A DNA stretch of 64,000 nucleotides, taken from positions 4,362 through 68,361 of the forward strand of contig CAZGMC010000008.1 of the NCBI GenBank assembly GCA_964526565.1, read 5' to 3'. Source of the DNA: CAZGMC01 sp964526565 (GTDB taxonomy: Bacteria; Pseudomonadota; Alphaproteobacteria; DSM-16000; Inquilinaceae). A program made the position numbers and the translations under genes. Under the pieces are notes generated by a model. It did no database searches and was not told where the DNA came from. It worked only from the letters and a program-made list of their open reading frames with translations. Positions 16,637-25,671 of this stretch are shown here, one piece after another (within the stretch, counting starts at the first letter, position 1; each line of letters opens with the position of its first letter).

Positions 16637-17727
16637 CCCACCATGTCCCACGCCAGCGGTTCGCCGCGCTTCAGCGCGCGCACGGCGGGGCGGCCCAGGA
16701 TCTCCTCGTAGTGCTTCGGCTTGAGGCCCAGGCCCGGGCGGATCGACCGCACGATGTCCGGCGTCAGGGGCGTCCCGGCCGGCACGTCGGCGATGACATA
16801 GAGAGACCGGCGGAAGACGCGGCTGCCGTCCTCCGCCTCGGGGCGGGCGGGTCGGGCATCGCCGAGCGCCAGATGGGCCTGTTTGAGCGCCACGGCCAGG
16901 GCAGCCAGCTCCTCCTTATCCAGCGAGAAGACGCTGTCCACGCCGCCGTCGGCGCGCGCCAGGGTAAAGTGCTTTTCGATCGCCACGGCGCCCAGCGCGG
17001 CGGCGGCGATCGGCACGGCGATCCCCAAGGTGTGGTCGGACAGGCCGGCAAGGGTGCCGAACCGCGCGGCGAGGGCCGGAATGCGCCGCAGGTTGGCGTC
17101 CGCGGCCGGGGCCGGATAGCTGCTGACGCAGTGCAGCAGGATCAGGTCGTCGCAGCCGGCGCCGCGCGCTGCCGCGACGGCCTCGCCGATTTCCTCCTCG
17201 CTGGCCAGGCCCGTCGACAGGATCACCGGCTTGCCGGTGGCGGCCACTCGCCTGATCAGCGGGAGGTCGACGATCTCGAACGAGGCGATCTTGTAGGCCG
17301 GCGCGCCGAGGCTCTCGAGCAGGTCCACCGCCGTCGGGTCGAAGGGCGAGGAGAACACCGTGATGCCCAGCTCGCGCCCGCGGGTGAACAGCGGTGCGTG
17401 CCATTCCCAGGGGGTATGTGCCTCGTCGTACAGCTCGTACAGCCGCCGGCCATCCCACAGCCCGCCGTGAACGATGAACTCCGGCCGGTCGCAGTCGATG
17501 GTGATGGTGTCGGCGCGGTAGGTCTGCAGCTTGACCGCATCGGCCCCGGCCGCCGCCGCCGCCTCGACCAGCGCCAGCGCCCGGTTCAGGTCGCCGTTGT
17601 GGTTGCCCGACATCTCGGCGATCAGATAAGGCGGCTGGTCCGGACCGATCGGCCGGCCGTCGATGGCGAGGCTGGGGGTAGCGGGGCCGGTGACGGCAGT
17701 GTGCGGGGGCGTCGCTTTTTTGGGCAT
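16633..17727 (-). CDS. pseI: pseudaminic acid synthase
   Basis: A 364-residue NeuB-family enzyme condensing 2,4-diacetamido-2,4,6-trideoxy-L-altrose with phosphoenolpyruvate to give pseudaminic acid. PYLIAEMSGNHNGDLNRAL and DAVKLQTYRADTITID (residues about 33-80) are the PseI-type forms of these motifs. PAYKIASFEIVDLPLI and VILSTGLASEEEI follow, and a SAF/antifreeze-like domain ends the protein (about 295-355). The ATG at 17727 is chosen because the long upstream frame overlaps PseG and lacks family character. It lies 11 bases after pseG. Legionaminic or sialic acid synthases are less likely from the LQTYRADTITID block. Confidence 0.9.
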   Translation of the reverse strand: MPKKATPPHTAVTGPATPSLAIDGRPIGPDQPPYLIAEMSGNHNGDLNRALALVEAAAAAGADAVKLQTYRADTITIDCDRPEFIVHGGLWDGRRLYELYDEAHTPWEWHAPLFTRGRELGITVFSSPFDPTAVDLLESLGAPAYKIASFEIVDLPLIRRVAATGKPVILSTGLASEEEIGEAVAAARGAGCDDLILLHCVSSYPAPAADANLRRIPALAARFGTLAGLSDHTLGIAVPIAAAALGAVAIEKHFTLARADGGVDSVFSLDKEELAALAVALKQAHLALGDARPARPEAEDGSRVFRRSLYVIADVPAGTPLTPDIVRSIRPGLGLKPKHYEEILGRPAVRALKRGEPLAWDMVG

Positions 17728-17738
17728 GTGCGGCTCGC

Positions 17739-18677
17739 TCACGACGTCGTGCGCCGGTGCCGGATTGCGGCCTTGATGGCTTCGGCCACTCGGATGGCGC
17801 CCAGGCCGTCCAGCTCTGCCACGGCGACACTCTCCGCGCCTGAATAGCATTCCGCGGCGGCCCGTGCCATCGCCACGGGCTCCGGCCGATCGAAGGCGGG
17901 CAGGCCGCGGCGGCGCAGATAGGCGATATTGAGGCGCTGGTTGTCGGCAATGGCGCAGGCCACGGGCCGACGCCCGGCGACGAGCGATTCCAGCAGCGAG
18001 AAGCCGGCGGCCCCGGCATAAATGCGCGTGGTGGCCATCGCCTCCTCCAGCGGACGTGCCACGCGCAACTCCGCGCCGAGCGACTCCAGTGCCCGACAGG
18101 GCTCGGGCGCGGCCCGCATCAGCGCGACCAGAATCGGCACGTTGGGCAGTAGCGCCCGCAGGGCGGCGACCAGCTGTCGGGAATGGTGTCCGTCGTCGGT
18201 GGCGCCAAAGTTGACGAGAATTGCCTCGCCTGGGCGGCCGCGCAGGTCGCGGAAGGCTTGGCCGACCATGGCATAGCGCGGTCCGGCCAGAACCGTCCCG
18301 GCTTGGTAGGCGCTGTAGTCGCAGAGGTCGCCGTAGGCGTTGTGGTTGATGACAAGGTCGGCGGCCACCGGCCGCTCGGCCAGATCGTCCATGACGGCGA
18401 GCACTGGGCCGCCGGGCGTCAGCAGGTCCAGCGCCACCTGGTAGCTGTCCACGAGCAGGGCATCCGCACCTGCCGTCGGCAGGTCGGTCGGCTGCCACAG
18501 GAAGGTCTCGGTGACGGCAGGTGGCAGCGGCATGCCGATGTCGGGATCGCTCAGCCCGAAGCGGCAGGATACACCAAGGCTCGCCAGTGCCTCGGCCAGC
18601 ACCAGTTGGCGGCGAAGGTGCCCGAGACCGGCCCCGGCCCCGCAGTCGACCAGGTGGGTGACGCGGTCGGCGTTCAC
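17739..18677 (-). CDS. pseG: PseG-like nucleotide-sugar hydrolase
   Basis: A 312-residue GT-B-fold protein that would release UDP from UDP-2,4-diacetamido-2,4,6-trideoxy-L-altrose to feed PseI. GAGAGLGHLRR near the N terminus holds the His of the GxGHxxR active-site loop. VNFGATDDGHHS and RIYAGAAGFSLLESLVAGRR form the nucleotide-binding C-terminal half, and MDDLAERPVAADLVINHN is the typical inter-domain block. The start overlaps the ATP-grasp stop by 4 bases. Identity is divergent enough that a related UDP-sugar hydrolase is possible, but adjacency to pseI supports PseG. Confidence 0.85.
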   Translation of the reverse strand: MNADRVTHLVDCGAGAGLGHLRRQLVLAEALASLGVSCRFGLSDPDIGMPLPPAVTETFLWQPTDLPTAGADALLVDSYQVALDLLTPGGPVLAVMDDLAERPVAADLVINHNAYGDLCDYSAYQAGTVLAGPRYAMVGQAFRDLRGRPGEAILVNFGATDDGHHSRQLVAALRALLPNVPILVALMRAAPEPCRALESLGAELRVARPLEEAMATTRIYAGAAGFSLLESLVAGRRPVACAIADNQRLNIAYLRRRGLPAFDRPEPVAMARAAAECYSGAESVAVAELDGLGAIRVAEAIKAAIRHRRTTS

Positions 18678-19624
18678 GGCGGCACCACGAGCTCGCTGAA
18701 GCGGCGGAACACGCGCAGGCCGGCGGGCGGGTCGAACCGCTCCGGCACCGGACGGCCCAGGTGCGCCTCGATCAGCCAGACAAGATCCTGGAACCCGGCG
18801 CGGTGGCGCAGCATGACGGTGCTGGAGATGCGAGGGTTGATCTCGAAGACGCGCGGGCCCTTCGGCGTCAGGCGCAGCTGCACGTTCATCGCGACATAGT
18901 CGGGCAGCGCCGCATCGATGGCGGTCAGAAGGGCATCGATCTCCTGGTGCCGCTCAATGCGGATCTCGGCGCTGAGCCCGCCGAGCAGCTTGCGCCGCAT
19001 GGCAACGAACAGGGGCCAGCCGGCCGGGCGGACCAGGGCACAGGTGAATTCCGCGTCGTCGGGCTCGAGCAGCTCCTGGGCGATCGCTGCCGCCCCGAGG
19101 ACCTGGCGTGCCGCAGTGAGCTGCTCGGGGCTGCGGACCACCAGAATTCGGCGGGATCCCGAGCTGCGTATCGGTTTGGCGACCAGCGGCAGGTCGCCCG
19201 GCCTCGCATCGCTCAGCATGCAGGTGCACGGTGCCGGCAGTCCGGCGGCGTTGAGCCAGCGGACCGTCTCCAGCTTGTTGAGGAAGGGCAACAGCGCTTC
19301 AGGCGGGTTCATCAGCAACGGCAGGTCGGCGGCGGGGCCCGGCTCAGTCGCCAGGCGTCGCTGCTCATGCTCGTTGGTCGGGATCACCAGTTCGGCCCCG
19401 CAGCGACTGGCCAGATCGGTCAAGGCCGCCGGATAATCGCGTTCTCGGGCCGGCGGGAGACGGTGCATCTCGGGGAAGACCGCGCGGCCCGGCCAGAGAT
19501 CGCCGGCATCGGCACCGACCAGACGCGTGTCGGGATAACGCTCGGCGAGAATGCGGCCGATCGCATCGGCGATGTCGCCGCTCGCGCCGGTGACCAGGAC
19601 ACAGCCGCAGCCGGACGTATCCAT
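18674..19624 (-). CDS. ATP-grasp carboxylate ligase of the nonulosonic-acid operon
   Basis: A 316-residue protein. An N-terminal pre-ATP-grasp fold (VLVTGASGDIADAIGRIL) is followed by an ATP-grasp core (about residues 115-290) with LPLVAKPIRSSGSRRILVV and EINPRISSTVMLRH carrying the metal ligands. The family couples ATP hydrolysis to joining a carboxylate to an amine or thiol. ATP-grasp genes recur in pseudaminate loci with undefined roles. It could attach an amino acid to a sugar or act on an activated acyl donor. It overlaps pseG by 4 bases. Confidence 0.8.
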   Translation of the reverse strand: MDTSGCGCVLVTGASGDIADAIGRILAERYPDTRLVGADAGDLWPGRAVFPEMHRLPPARERDYPAALTDLASRCGAELVIPTNEHEQRRLATEPGPAADLPLLMNPPEALLPFLNKLETVRWLNAAGLPAPCTCMLSDARPGDLPLVAKPIRSSGSRRILVVRSPEQLTAARQVLGAAAIAQELLEPDDAEFTCALVRPAGWPLFVAMRRKLLGGLSAEIRIERHQEIDALLTAIDAALPDYVAMNVQLRLTPKGPRVFEINPRISSTVMLRHRAGFQDLVWLIEAHLGRPVPERFDPPAGLRVFRRFSELVVPP

Positions 19625-19630
19625 CGTGCC

Positions 19631-20338
19631 TCAGCTCCGCGTCAGGACGCCGGCCAGGTACGGCAGATCGGGGTCGCGGCGGGCGCACTCGGCCAGCAGC
19701 GGCGCCATGTCGTAGGCCTCGACCCGCGGCACGATCGCGCCGCTTTCCGTATCCCACAGCGCCCAGTGGGCGCCCGGCACCCGGTTGCGCGGCTGGCCAA
19801 CCGAGCCTGGATTGACAATCCGCAGATCGTTCGGGCTGCCGCGCAGCACGCGCTGGTGGGGGTAGTGCGTGTGCCCGTGGACCGCCAAGGCGACGCCGTC
19901 GACCCGGAAGGCGTCGAAGGCGGCATCAGGCGCGTCGGGATAGACGTAGCACTCGGTGGACTCGGGCGTGCCATGGCAGAGCAGGATGCACATGCCCTCG
20001 ATCTCGATCAGGCGGCTGGCCGGCAGGGCGGCCAGCATCTCGAGTCGGTCGGTGGGCAGCGCTGCGGCGGCGACCGCCAGACCCGACCCGTACCGGCGGC
20101 GGATCTCCGACTGTCCATGCCCGATGCGCCAGGCCGCGAGCATGTCCTCGTGGTTGCCACGGACGCCCGCCCAGTCAAAACGGTCGAGCTCGGCCAGGAC
20201 CTCATCCGGGGCGTAGTAGTAGCCGACCAGATCACCTGCCACCAGCAGCCGGGACACCCCGGCCGCCGCCGCCGCCGTCAGGCAGGCGCGCAGGGCATGG
20301 GCGTTGGCGTGGATGTCGGCCAGCAGCGCGATTTTCAC
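19631..20338 (-). CDS. metallophosphoesterase
   Basis: A 235-residue calcineurin-like phosphoesterase with all five motifs: ADIHANAHAL, GDLVGY, GNHE, CHGTPES and VHGHTHYPH. It should bind two metal ions and cleave a phosphomonoester, phosphodiester or pyrophosphate. The GTG at 20338 is chosen because TGAGGA lies upstream and homologues begin with the strand KIALLADIH. It sits between a methyltransferase and the ATP-grasp gene, so a role on a phosphorylated or nucleotide-linked sugar intermediate is likely but unproven. Confidence 0.85.
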   Translation of the reverse strand: MKIALLADIHANAHALRACLTAAAAAGVSRLLVAGDLVGYYYAPDEVLAELDRFDWAGVRGNHEDMLAAWRIGHGQSEIRRRYGSGLAVAAAALPTDRLEMLAALPASRLIEIEGMCILLCHGTPESTECYVYPDAPDAAFDAFRVDGVALAVHGHTHYPHQRVLRGSPNDLRIVNPGSVGQPRNRVPGAHWALWDTESGAIVPRVEAYDMAPLLAECARRDPDLPYLAGVLTRS

Positions 20339-20401
20339 GCAATCCTCACCAGGTTCCGGCATTGCCCGCGGCCGCTGTCCTTCGGGGCGCGGCGTTCGGG
20401 C

Positions 20402-21307
20402 TCAGCGGGCCGGCCGGCGCGCCACCGCGGCAATGGCGCGCCCCATCCCAACGGCGGCGAGCGCTCGGGAGACGGCGTGGTACGGCGCCATGCCCGCTTC
20501 CGCCATCAGGAGGTCGAGGGTCACCCGGGCCCGATGTGCCGCCTTGCCCTTCGAAGAATCCATCACGTAGTTGCTGTCGGGATGATAGAGGAACCAGTCG
20601 ATCGGGAAATCGGCGAAGAGATCGCAGACTTCAAATTCTTGGCTCTCGCACAGCGTGCGCAGGCTCGTGGCCGTGAAGTAGTGCAAATGCTGCGGTGGGC
20701 CGAACCAGAACGGCCGGTCGATCAGCCCCCGCTCCAGGGCTATGGCCTGCAGCCGGCTGTAGTCGTTCGGCACCTTGATGACCGCCGCCCCGCCCGGCTG
20801 GAGCAGCCCGGCGATGCCCTGCAGCAGCGCGACCGGGTCGATCACGTGCTCCAGCACGTTCTGCAACACCACCGCGTCATACCGGGACCCGCTGCCAATC
20901 ATTACGTCCAGCAGGTCGTAGGCGTCGCCCGTCCGGATCAGCGGCGCCATGTCGGGGTTAAAGGCCTCGACGCCGTAGGCGCTGAAGTCAATGCCCTCGA
21001 CCGAGAAGCCCGCGTCCTGGGCCGCCTTCAGGAAAAAGCCCTCACCGACGCCGATCTCCAGCAGGCGCTGCCCCGGACCCGGCAGTTCCGCATCGGCGAG
21101 CGCGAAAAGGATCTGCTGCGAGCGCAGGTCGATATGCGCCCGCTCCTCGGCATCGTAGGCGACCTGATAGGTGCTCGACGGGCGGTCCTGATAGTAGACC
21201 TCGGCATAGTAGACGCGCAATTCCTCCGGGGTCGGCAGGGGCGTCACCGAGTACCAGCCCTCTGGCCGGCGTTCGAGGCCGTACTGGCGATCCTTCAACA
21301 CGGTCAT
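20402..21307 (-). CDS. class I SAM-dependent methyltransferase
   Basis: A 301-residue protein. SAM motif I is LLEIGVGEGFFLKAA (residues about 83-97), followed by GIDFSAYGVEAF (motif II), VVLQNVLEHVIDP (motif IV) and LLQPGGAAVIKVPN (motif V). The short N-terminal block GWYSVTPLPTPEELRVYYAE is seen in methyltransferases of O-antigen and glycan loci. It likely O- or N-methylates a sugar or its substituent. It lies 2 bases after the aminotransferase gene and is probably co-transcribed. Confidence 0.83.
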   Translation of the reverse strand: MTVLKDRQYGLERRPEGWYSVTPLPTPEELRVYYAEVYYQDRPSSTYQVAYDAEERAHIDLRSQQILFALADAELPGPGQRLLEIGVGEGFFLKAAQDAGFSVEGIDFSAYGVEAFNPDMAPLIRTGDAYDLLDVMIGSGSRYDAVVLQNVLEHVIDPVALLQGIAGLLQPGGAAVIKVPNDYSRLQAIALERGLIDRPFWFGPPQHLHYFTATSLRTLCESQEFEVCDLFADFPIDWFLYHPDSNYVMDSSKGKAAHRARVTLDLLMAEAGMAPYHAVSRALAAVGMGRAIAAVARRPAR

Positions 21308-21309
21308 GC

Positions 21310-22638
21310 CTAGAGATACCGTCGGAACACGGGTTTAACCGGTGGGCCGACCAGCAGGCCCTCGGTCGTCCCGGCCTCGAGGGCCCTGGCGTAGACCGCG
21401 CAGGCGCGGTCCCACGCGGTCTCGGTGTCGGCCATCTCGGCCTCCCCGTGGCTGGGCGTGGGATAGAACAGCCCCTGGAACAGCACGCCGGAGGCGATCA
21501 TCTCCTGTAGGAACAGGGTGCGGAAGGCGTCGTCCGGTCGGTCCGCGGGGCCGCGCAGGTCGACCGCCATCAGGCAGGGATAGCCGCGGATGAAGACGTG
21601 TCCGGACAGGCCGTGGCGGGCGGTGACTGCATCCAGACGCCGGCGCAGCGCCTCGCCGTGCTGCCAGTTGGCGCAGATGATCTCGCCGTCGCGCAGGGTC
21701 CTCAGTGTCGCGATCATGGCGGCCAAGCCGCTGCTCTCGGCGCCGTGCGTCGAGGACAGGAGGAACAGCTTGCGCTGCCCTTCGGGCTCCAGGCCGCCCA
21801 GCTGCATGATCTCGCGCCGCCCGGTCAGCGCCGTGGCGGCATAGCCGTTCGCGATGCCCTTGCCGAAGGTGTAGATGTCGGCCTCGATTCCGAAATATTG
21901 CGCCGCGCCCGGCACGGCCCACTTCGCGCCGGTGACCATCTCGTCCAGCACCAGCACGGTGCCGTGGGTGGTGCACAGTTCGCGCACCCGCTCCAGGAAG
22001 CCGTCGGCCGGCGGGTCGAACTTGACCGGTTCCATCATGACGCAGGCGATCTCGCCCGGATGCTCGTCGAACAGGCGGGCGAGCGACTCGGCGTCGTTGT
22101 AGCCGAACAGCAGCGTGAACTGCTTGAGCTCCTCGGGAATGCCGAAGTCGGCCGGGGTCGTGCCGATGAACCAGTCGTCGAAGGAGAAGAACGGATGCTC
22201 CTTCGCCACCGCCACCCTGGCGCGGTCGGTGAAGGCGCGGGCCAGCTTGACCGCGGCGGTCGTCACCACCGATCCGTGTCTGGCGAACTTCACCATGTCG
22301 GTGCCGGCAAAGTCCAGGAACGTTTCGGCCGCCTCCAGCTCGATCCGGGCGGGGCGCTGGAAGTTGACGCCGCGGCGCAGAGCCTCGATCACTGCCTCAT
22401 CCACCTCGGGCGCCGCATGGCCGAGCGAGACCGAGGTCAGCCCCATCGACCAGTCGACGAAGCTGTTGCCGTCGGCGTCCCAGACGCGGGCTCCCTGGCC
22501 ATGGGTAATCCCGTTGGGGGCTTCCACGGGAAACTGGTCGCGGCCCTTGGAATAGGTGTGGGCGCCGCCGGGCACGAGCTCTTCAAGCCGGCGCTGAAAG
22601 GCCTTCGACGTCTCGAACGACGGCCGACTGTTTCTCAT
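21310..22638 (-). CDS. class III aminotransferase, glutamate-1-semialdehyde-aminomutase-like
   Basis: A 442-residue PLP enzyme. ELVPGGAHTYSKGRDQFP, DGNSFVDWSMGLTSVSLGHA, VLVLDEMVTGAKW and YTFGKGIANGY (Schiff-base Lys) are class III signatures. HemL itself has a different N terminus, and such GSA-like enzymes are frequent in surface-glycan clusters. It may aminate a keto sugar or make an amino-acid side group. Odd: the stretch usually binding the cofactor phosphate reads HGSVVTTAAVKLAR, in place of the common GSEA-type loop, so reactivity may differ. The ATG at 22638 follows a 110-base gap after the upstream gene. Confidence 0.83.
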   Translation of the reverse strand: MRNSRPSFETSKAFQRRLEELVPGGAHTYSKGRDQFPVEAPNGITHGQGARVWDADGNSFVDWSMGLTSVSLGHAAPEVDEAVIEALRRGVNFQRPARIELEAAETFLDFAGTDMVKFARHGSVVTTAAVKLARAFTDRARVAVAKEHPFFSFDDWFIGTTPADFGIPEELKQFTLLFGYNDAESLARLFDEHPGEIACVMMEPVKFDPPADGFLERVRELCTTHGTVLVLDEMVTGAKWAVPGAAQYFGIEADIYTFGKGIANGYAATALTGRREIMQLGGLEPEGQRKLFLLSSTHGAESSGLAAMIATLRTLRDGEIICANWQHGEALRRRLDAVTARHGLSGHVFIRGYPCLMAVDLRGPADRPDDAFRTLFLQEMIASGVLFQGLFYPTPSHGEAEMADTETAWDRACAVYARALEAGTTEGLLVGPPVKPVFRRYL

Positions 22639-22748
22639 CTTGCTGTCATGAGCCCCTGGGGCGGAAAGACGTTGACGATTCGATCCTCCGGCCGCTCCGT
22701 CACATGCGCCGTGTCTGTCTGGGCGATAGCACCTGCGGTCGAACCGGG

Positions 22749-24497
22749 TCAACGCCAACCTCCGCCCGGCGGCGGCGGCGTGAGCAACGGCGCCAGCGTC
22801 TCCGGGTCGGGTTCGGCCAGATAGCGCTCCAGGTAGGTGCGCGCCGACACCGTGGCGCGACGACAGGCATCGTCGTCGAGAGCATCGATGGCGGCCAGCG
22901 CCCGCTGCAGGTCGTCGGCCGTGGCGGCCCGCCACTTGAGGGATGGACACGCCGTCAGCGGATCGTCGTCGACGGTATCGTCGATGTCCAGCTTGACGAT
23001 CGGGCGGCCGGCGTAAAGGGCGTAGAGGACGGCGGTGGAACTGACGTACACCACCGCGTCGGCCTCGGCGATGGCGGCATCCAGGGCCGGCGGACGACTC
23101 ACCTTGACCGGATGTGCCTCGCCATAGGGGACGCCGGCGATCGGACCGAGCCGCTCGATCGGCAGCTGCGGATGGCAGCGCACCAGGAAGCGCAGATCGG
23201 GCCGCCGTTCCGCCGCCCTGGCGTACAGCACCAGGGCCGGGGCCACCGAGACCAGGCCCTCGAACAGGGCCAGAACCGTCCGCATCGGCCGCACCGGTGG
23301 TTCGTGCCGCTCCAGCTTCGACAGCAAGGGCGGCCGCAGCCCGCAGCCCGGCACGACCAACGCCGGCGGATAGGTGCCCAGGGTTGCGAGCAGATCGCGG
23401 GCCGCCGGGCCGGTGGTCACGACCCGGTCGGGCATCGGCCGGATGCCGTGCTCGGCGCCGGGAAAGTGGTTCTTGAGGTGGGAGCGCAATACCGAGCAGT
23501 GCAGGTAGCCGGTTACGCTCCGGCGCGGCGCGGCGCGGCGGGCCGCCAGATAGGCGGCTCGCTCCCAGCCGTTGTTCTCGTACATGTGGATGACGCGTGC
23601 GGCCGGATGACGGGCCAGCAGGCGCTCCATGGCCCGCTCGATCAGCCGGCCCTCGAACACGGATGCCCGTTCCCGGCGCAGATCGGCACGGATCAGGGGC
23701 CCGGCGTCACCGCCCCACGGCAGTGGCAGCGGCGGGATGCGGAAGCGCGCCGTCAGCGCGGCGGCCAGCGCGGCGGCCACGTCGCGATGGTGGAGCAGGT
23801 GGGCGAACGTGGCGATGCGCACGTCGCGGCGCGCGATGGCGGCGGCGGCGATGCGGCCGGCGTCCCCCTCGGTGAAGCCGACATGAAGGCTCCGCTGGCC
23901 CGCCGCGGCGAGCGCCCGATGCAGACCGCCGAAATAGACGTCCTCATACGGGCCGTCATTAGCGACGGCCCGTTCCATGAGGATCGTCACGATCAGGGTG
24001 TCGACCGGCTCGGCGAGTCCGCCGGCCGGATGGCGGCGCGCGGCGTCCAGGCGGCGCAGCGCCAGTCCCGCATGCTTGGCCAGCATCACGGCGTTCGCCA
24101 GCCCCTGGCGCAAGGTGCCGAGGTGCCACCGCAGGCGGTCGCCAAAAGAGGCCGAAGCGCCAAGCATGTCCAGCGCGACCCGTGCCGTGGGCGGGTCGGC
24201 AACTGCGGCCGCCCCTTCCGCGCCGGCACGCCGCGCCGCATCCAGGCGCGCCAGGGTGACCATGCGATTCCACAACTGCGGCCGGAACCGGTCCCGCGTT
24301 GACAGCCAAGTCAGCCACCATGCATCCGAGTCGCCATTGGCGGTGTTGAGCGTCGTGACGGTCGTGACGAAGGCCGTACACAGCACCTCCGCTTGGCGCG
24401 ACGACAGGGGTATTGCCGGCGCCCGGCCACGTGTCGTCAGGACGGGACGGGCAGCGGCCGGGGCGCGGGCCGGACAGGCCTCGGTGGGCGTCGTCAT
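22749..24497 (-). CDS. GT-B-like surface-carbohydrate biosynthesis protein, unknown specificity
   Basis: About 582 residues. I do not recognise a named family with certainty. The C-terminal third (VLALFEGLVSVAPALVL, LRFLVRCHPQLPIERLG, AVVYVSSTAVLYALYAGRPI) resembles the nucleotide-sugar half of GT-B proteins of the CDP-glycerol/capsule (KpsC/KpsS-like) type: a Ser/Thr-rich loop followed by ALYAGRPIV. The N-terminal part is helical and poorly conserved. It is the first gene of the long minus-strand series ending at 10.2 kb and is divergent from the glycosyltransferase at 24748. The start is uncertain: 24497 is chosen, though the frame stays open upstream. Confidence 0.65.
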   Translation of the reverse strand: MTTPTEACPARAPAAARPVLTTRGRAPAIPLSSRQAEVLCTAFVTTVTTLNTANGDSDAWWLTWLSTRDRFRPQLWNRMVTLARLDAARRAGAEGAAAVADPPTARVALDMLGASASFGDRLRWHLGTLRQGLANAVMLAKHAGLALRRLDAARRHPAGGLAEPVDTLIVTILMERAVANDGPYEDVYFGGLHRALAAAGQRSLHVGFTEGDAGRIAAAAIARRDVRIATFAHLLHHRDVAAALAAALTARFRIPPLPLPWGGDAGPLIRADLRRERASVFEGRLIERAMERLLARHPAARVIHMYENNGWERAAYLAARRAAPRRSVTGYLHCSVLRSHLKNHFPGAEHGIRPMPDRVVTTGPAARDLLATLGTYPPALVVPGCGLRPPLLSKLERHEPPVRPMRTVLALFEGLVSVAPALVLYARAAERRPDLRFLVRCHPQLPIERLGPIAGVPYGEAHPVKVSRPPALDAAIAEADAVVYVSSTAVLYALYAGRPIVKLDIDDTVDDDPLTACPSLKWRAATADDLQRALAAIDALDDDACRRATVSARTYLERYLAEPDPETLAPLLTPPPPGGGWR

Positions 24498-24747
24498 GGG
24501 CGTGCGATCCAGGCTGCGAAGAAGGCTGGCAGCGTATGCCACATGACGATACGCCGAGGACTCCCGGTTGGACAGCCCCGCCCAACTCGCCAAGGCCATT
24601 GACAAGGGTTCGATTCCCATGGTTCGAGTCCGGCGCGGCCGGCAGTGCAGATCAACTCTGCAATCGGAAGGCACCCGGACTTCCCCGCAGCCTGCCGACC
24701 CCCGGAACAAGTGTTCTGGGCCAATTCGCCTGATCAGGGCTGACCGG
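24498..24747. promoter_or_regulatory. divergent intergenic region between two glycan blocks
   Basis: A 250-base divergent spacer that should hold promoters for the long minus-strand series and for the plus-strand glycosyltransferase pair. It contains two T-arm-like segments, GGGTTCGATTCCC (24606-24618) and GGTTCGAGTCC (24621-24631), and a perfect hairpin TGCAGA/TCTGCA (24646-24662). They do not assemble into a tRNA. No -35/-10 pair is convincing. Confidence 0.4.
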
Positions 24748-25671
24748 ATGATCGACCATCGCATTGCCTATGTCGTCCCGACCAAGGATCGCCCCGACGA
24801 CCTGCGCAAACTGCTGGTCAGCCTGTCCCGGCAGACCGTCAATCCCCGCCAGATCGTCATCGTCGACGGCAGCGACCCGCCCATCCGCGACGTGGTTGAC
24901 GGCTTCCCGGACCTGCCGCTGGCCTATGTCCGCGTCTTCCCGCCGTCTCTGGCGCAGCAGCGCAACTCCGGCATGGCAGCGCTGGCGGACGGTATCACCG
25001 TTGCCGGCTATCTGGACGACGACCTGGAACTGGCCGAGGACGCGACCGAGCGGATGCGGGATTTTTGGCAGACGGCCGGCCCGGAGGTGGGCGGGGCCGC
25101 CTTCACCATCGTCAACCAGCCATTGCGCCACCCGCTGTTCGGCCGCATCTCCGAAATTTTTCTGCTCAACGGGCCGGCTCAGGGGAGGATGCTGCGCTCG
25201 GGATTTCCGACGGCGATCACGCCGCGGCCGGAGTCGCTGCGCACCGACTGGCTCTACGGCGGTGCAACGCTGTGGCGGCGCGAGGTCATTGCCGAGTACA
25301 GCTATGATGAATGGTACATCGGCCACGGCTTCCTGGAGGATGTGGACTACAGCTATCGCGTCTCGCGCGCTTACGAGCTGTGGGTGGTCGCCGATGCCCG
25401 CTGCTGGCACTGGCCGCGGCCAATCCTGAGGCGCCAGAACGCCAGACTGGGACGGCAGCAGGTGGTCAACCGCCTGTACTTCGTGCGCAAGCTGGGCGGG
25501 TTCTCCCGGGTCGCCGTCGCCTGGGCCCTGTTCGGTCAGGGCGTCCGCAACACCCTGGAATCGGTCAGGGACCGCAACACGGCCGGGCTGTACCGCCTGT
25601 GGGGGAACGTGCAGGGCGCGGTCGACGCCATGCGCGGCAGGACCGGATCGGTCGAAGGCATCTGGAAGTGA
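24748..25671 (+). CDS. glycosyltransferase family 2
   Basis: A 307-residue GT-A-fold enzyme. It begins AYVVPTKDRPDDLRKLLVSL, then IVIVDGSDPPIRDV (nucleotide binding) and YLDDDLEL, the DxD-type metal motif. YDEWYIGHGFLEDVDYSYRV is the acceptor-side ED-type motif. It probably transfers one sugar during repeat-unit assembly at the inner face of the membrane. The ATG at 24748 starts the first beta strand. Its TGA overlaps the GTG of the next glycosyltransferase, so the two are coupled. Confidence 0.87.
   Translation: MIDHRIAYVVPTKDRPDDLRKLLVSLSRQTVNPRQIVIVDGSDPPIRDVVDGFPDLPLAYVRVFPPSLAQQRNSGMAALADGITVAGYLDDDLELAEDATERMRDFWQTAGPEVGGAAFTIVNQPLRHPLFGRISEIFLLNGPAQGRMLRSGFPTAITPRPESLRTDWLYGGATLWRREVIAEYSYDEWYIGHGFLEDVDYSYRVSRAYELWVVADARCWHWPRPILRRQNARLGRQQVVNRLYFVRKLGGFSRVAVAWALFGQGVRNTLESVRDRNTAGLYRLWGNVQGAVDAMRGRTGSVEGIWK

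Noticed and set aside
24600..24665. tRNA-like pieces: two TTCGA-containing loops and a 5-bp stem with 7-nt loop in a gene spacer
   Set aside because: Neither T-arm has a full 5-bp stem, the anticodon-like stem lies downstream of both, and no acceptor stem or D-arm can be formed. They do not assemble into a tRNA.
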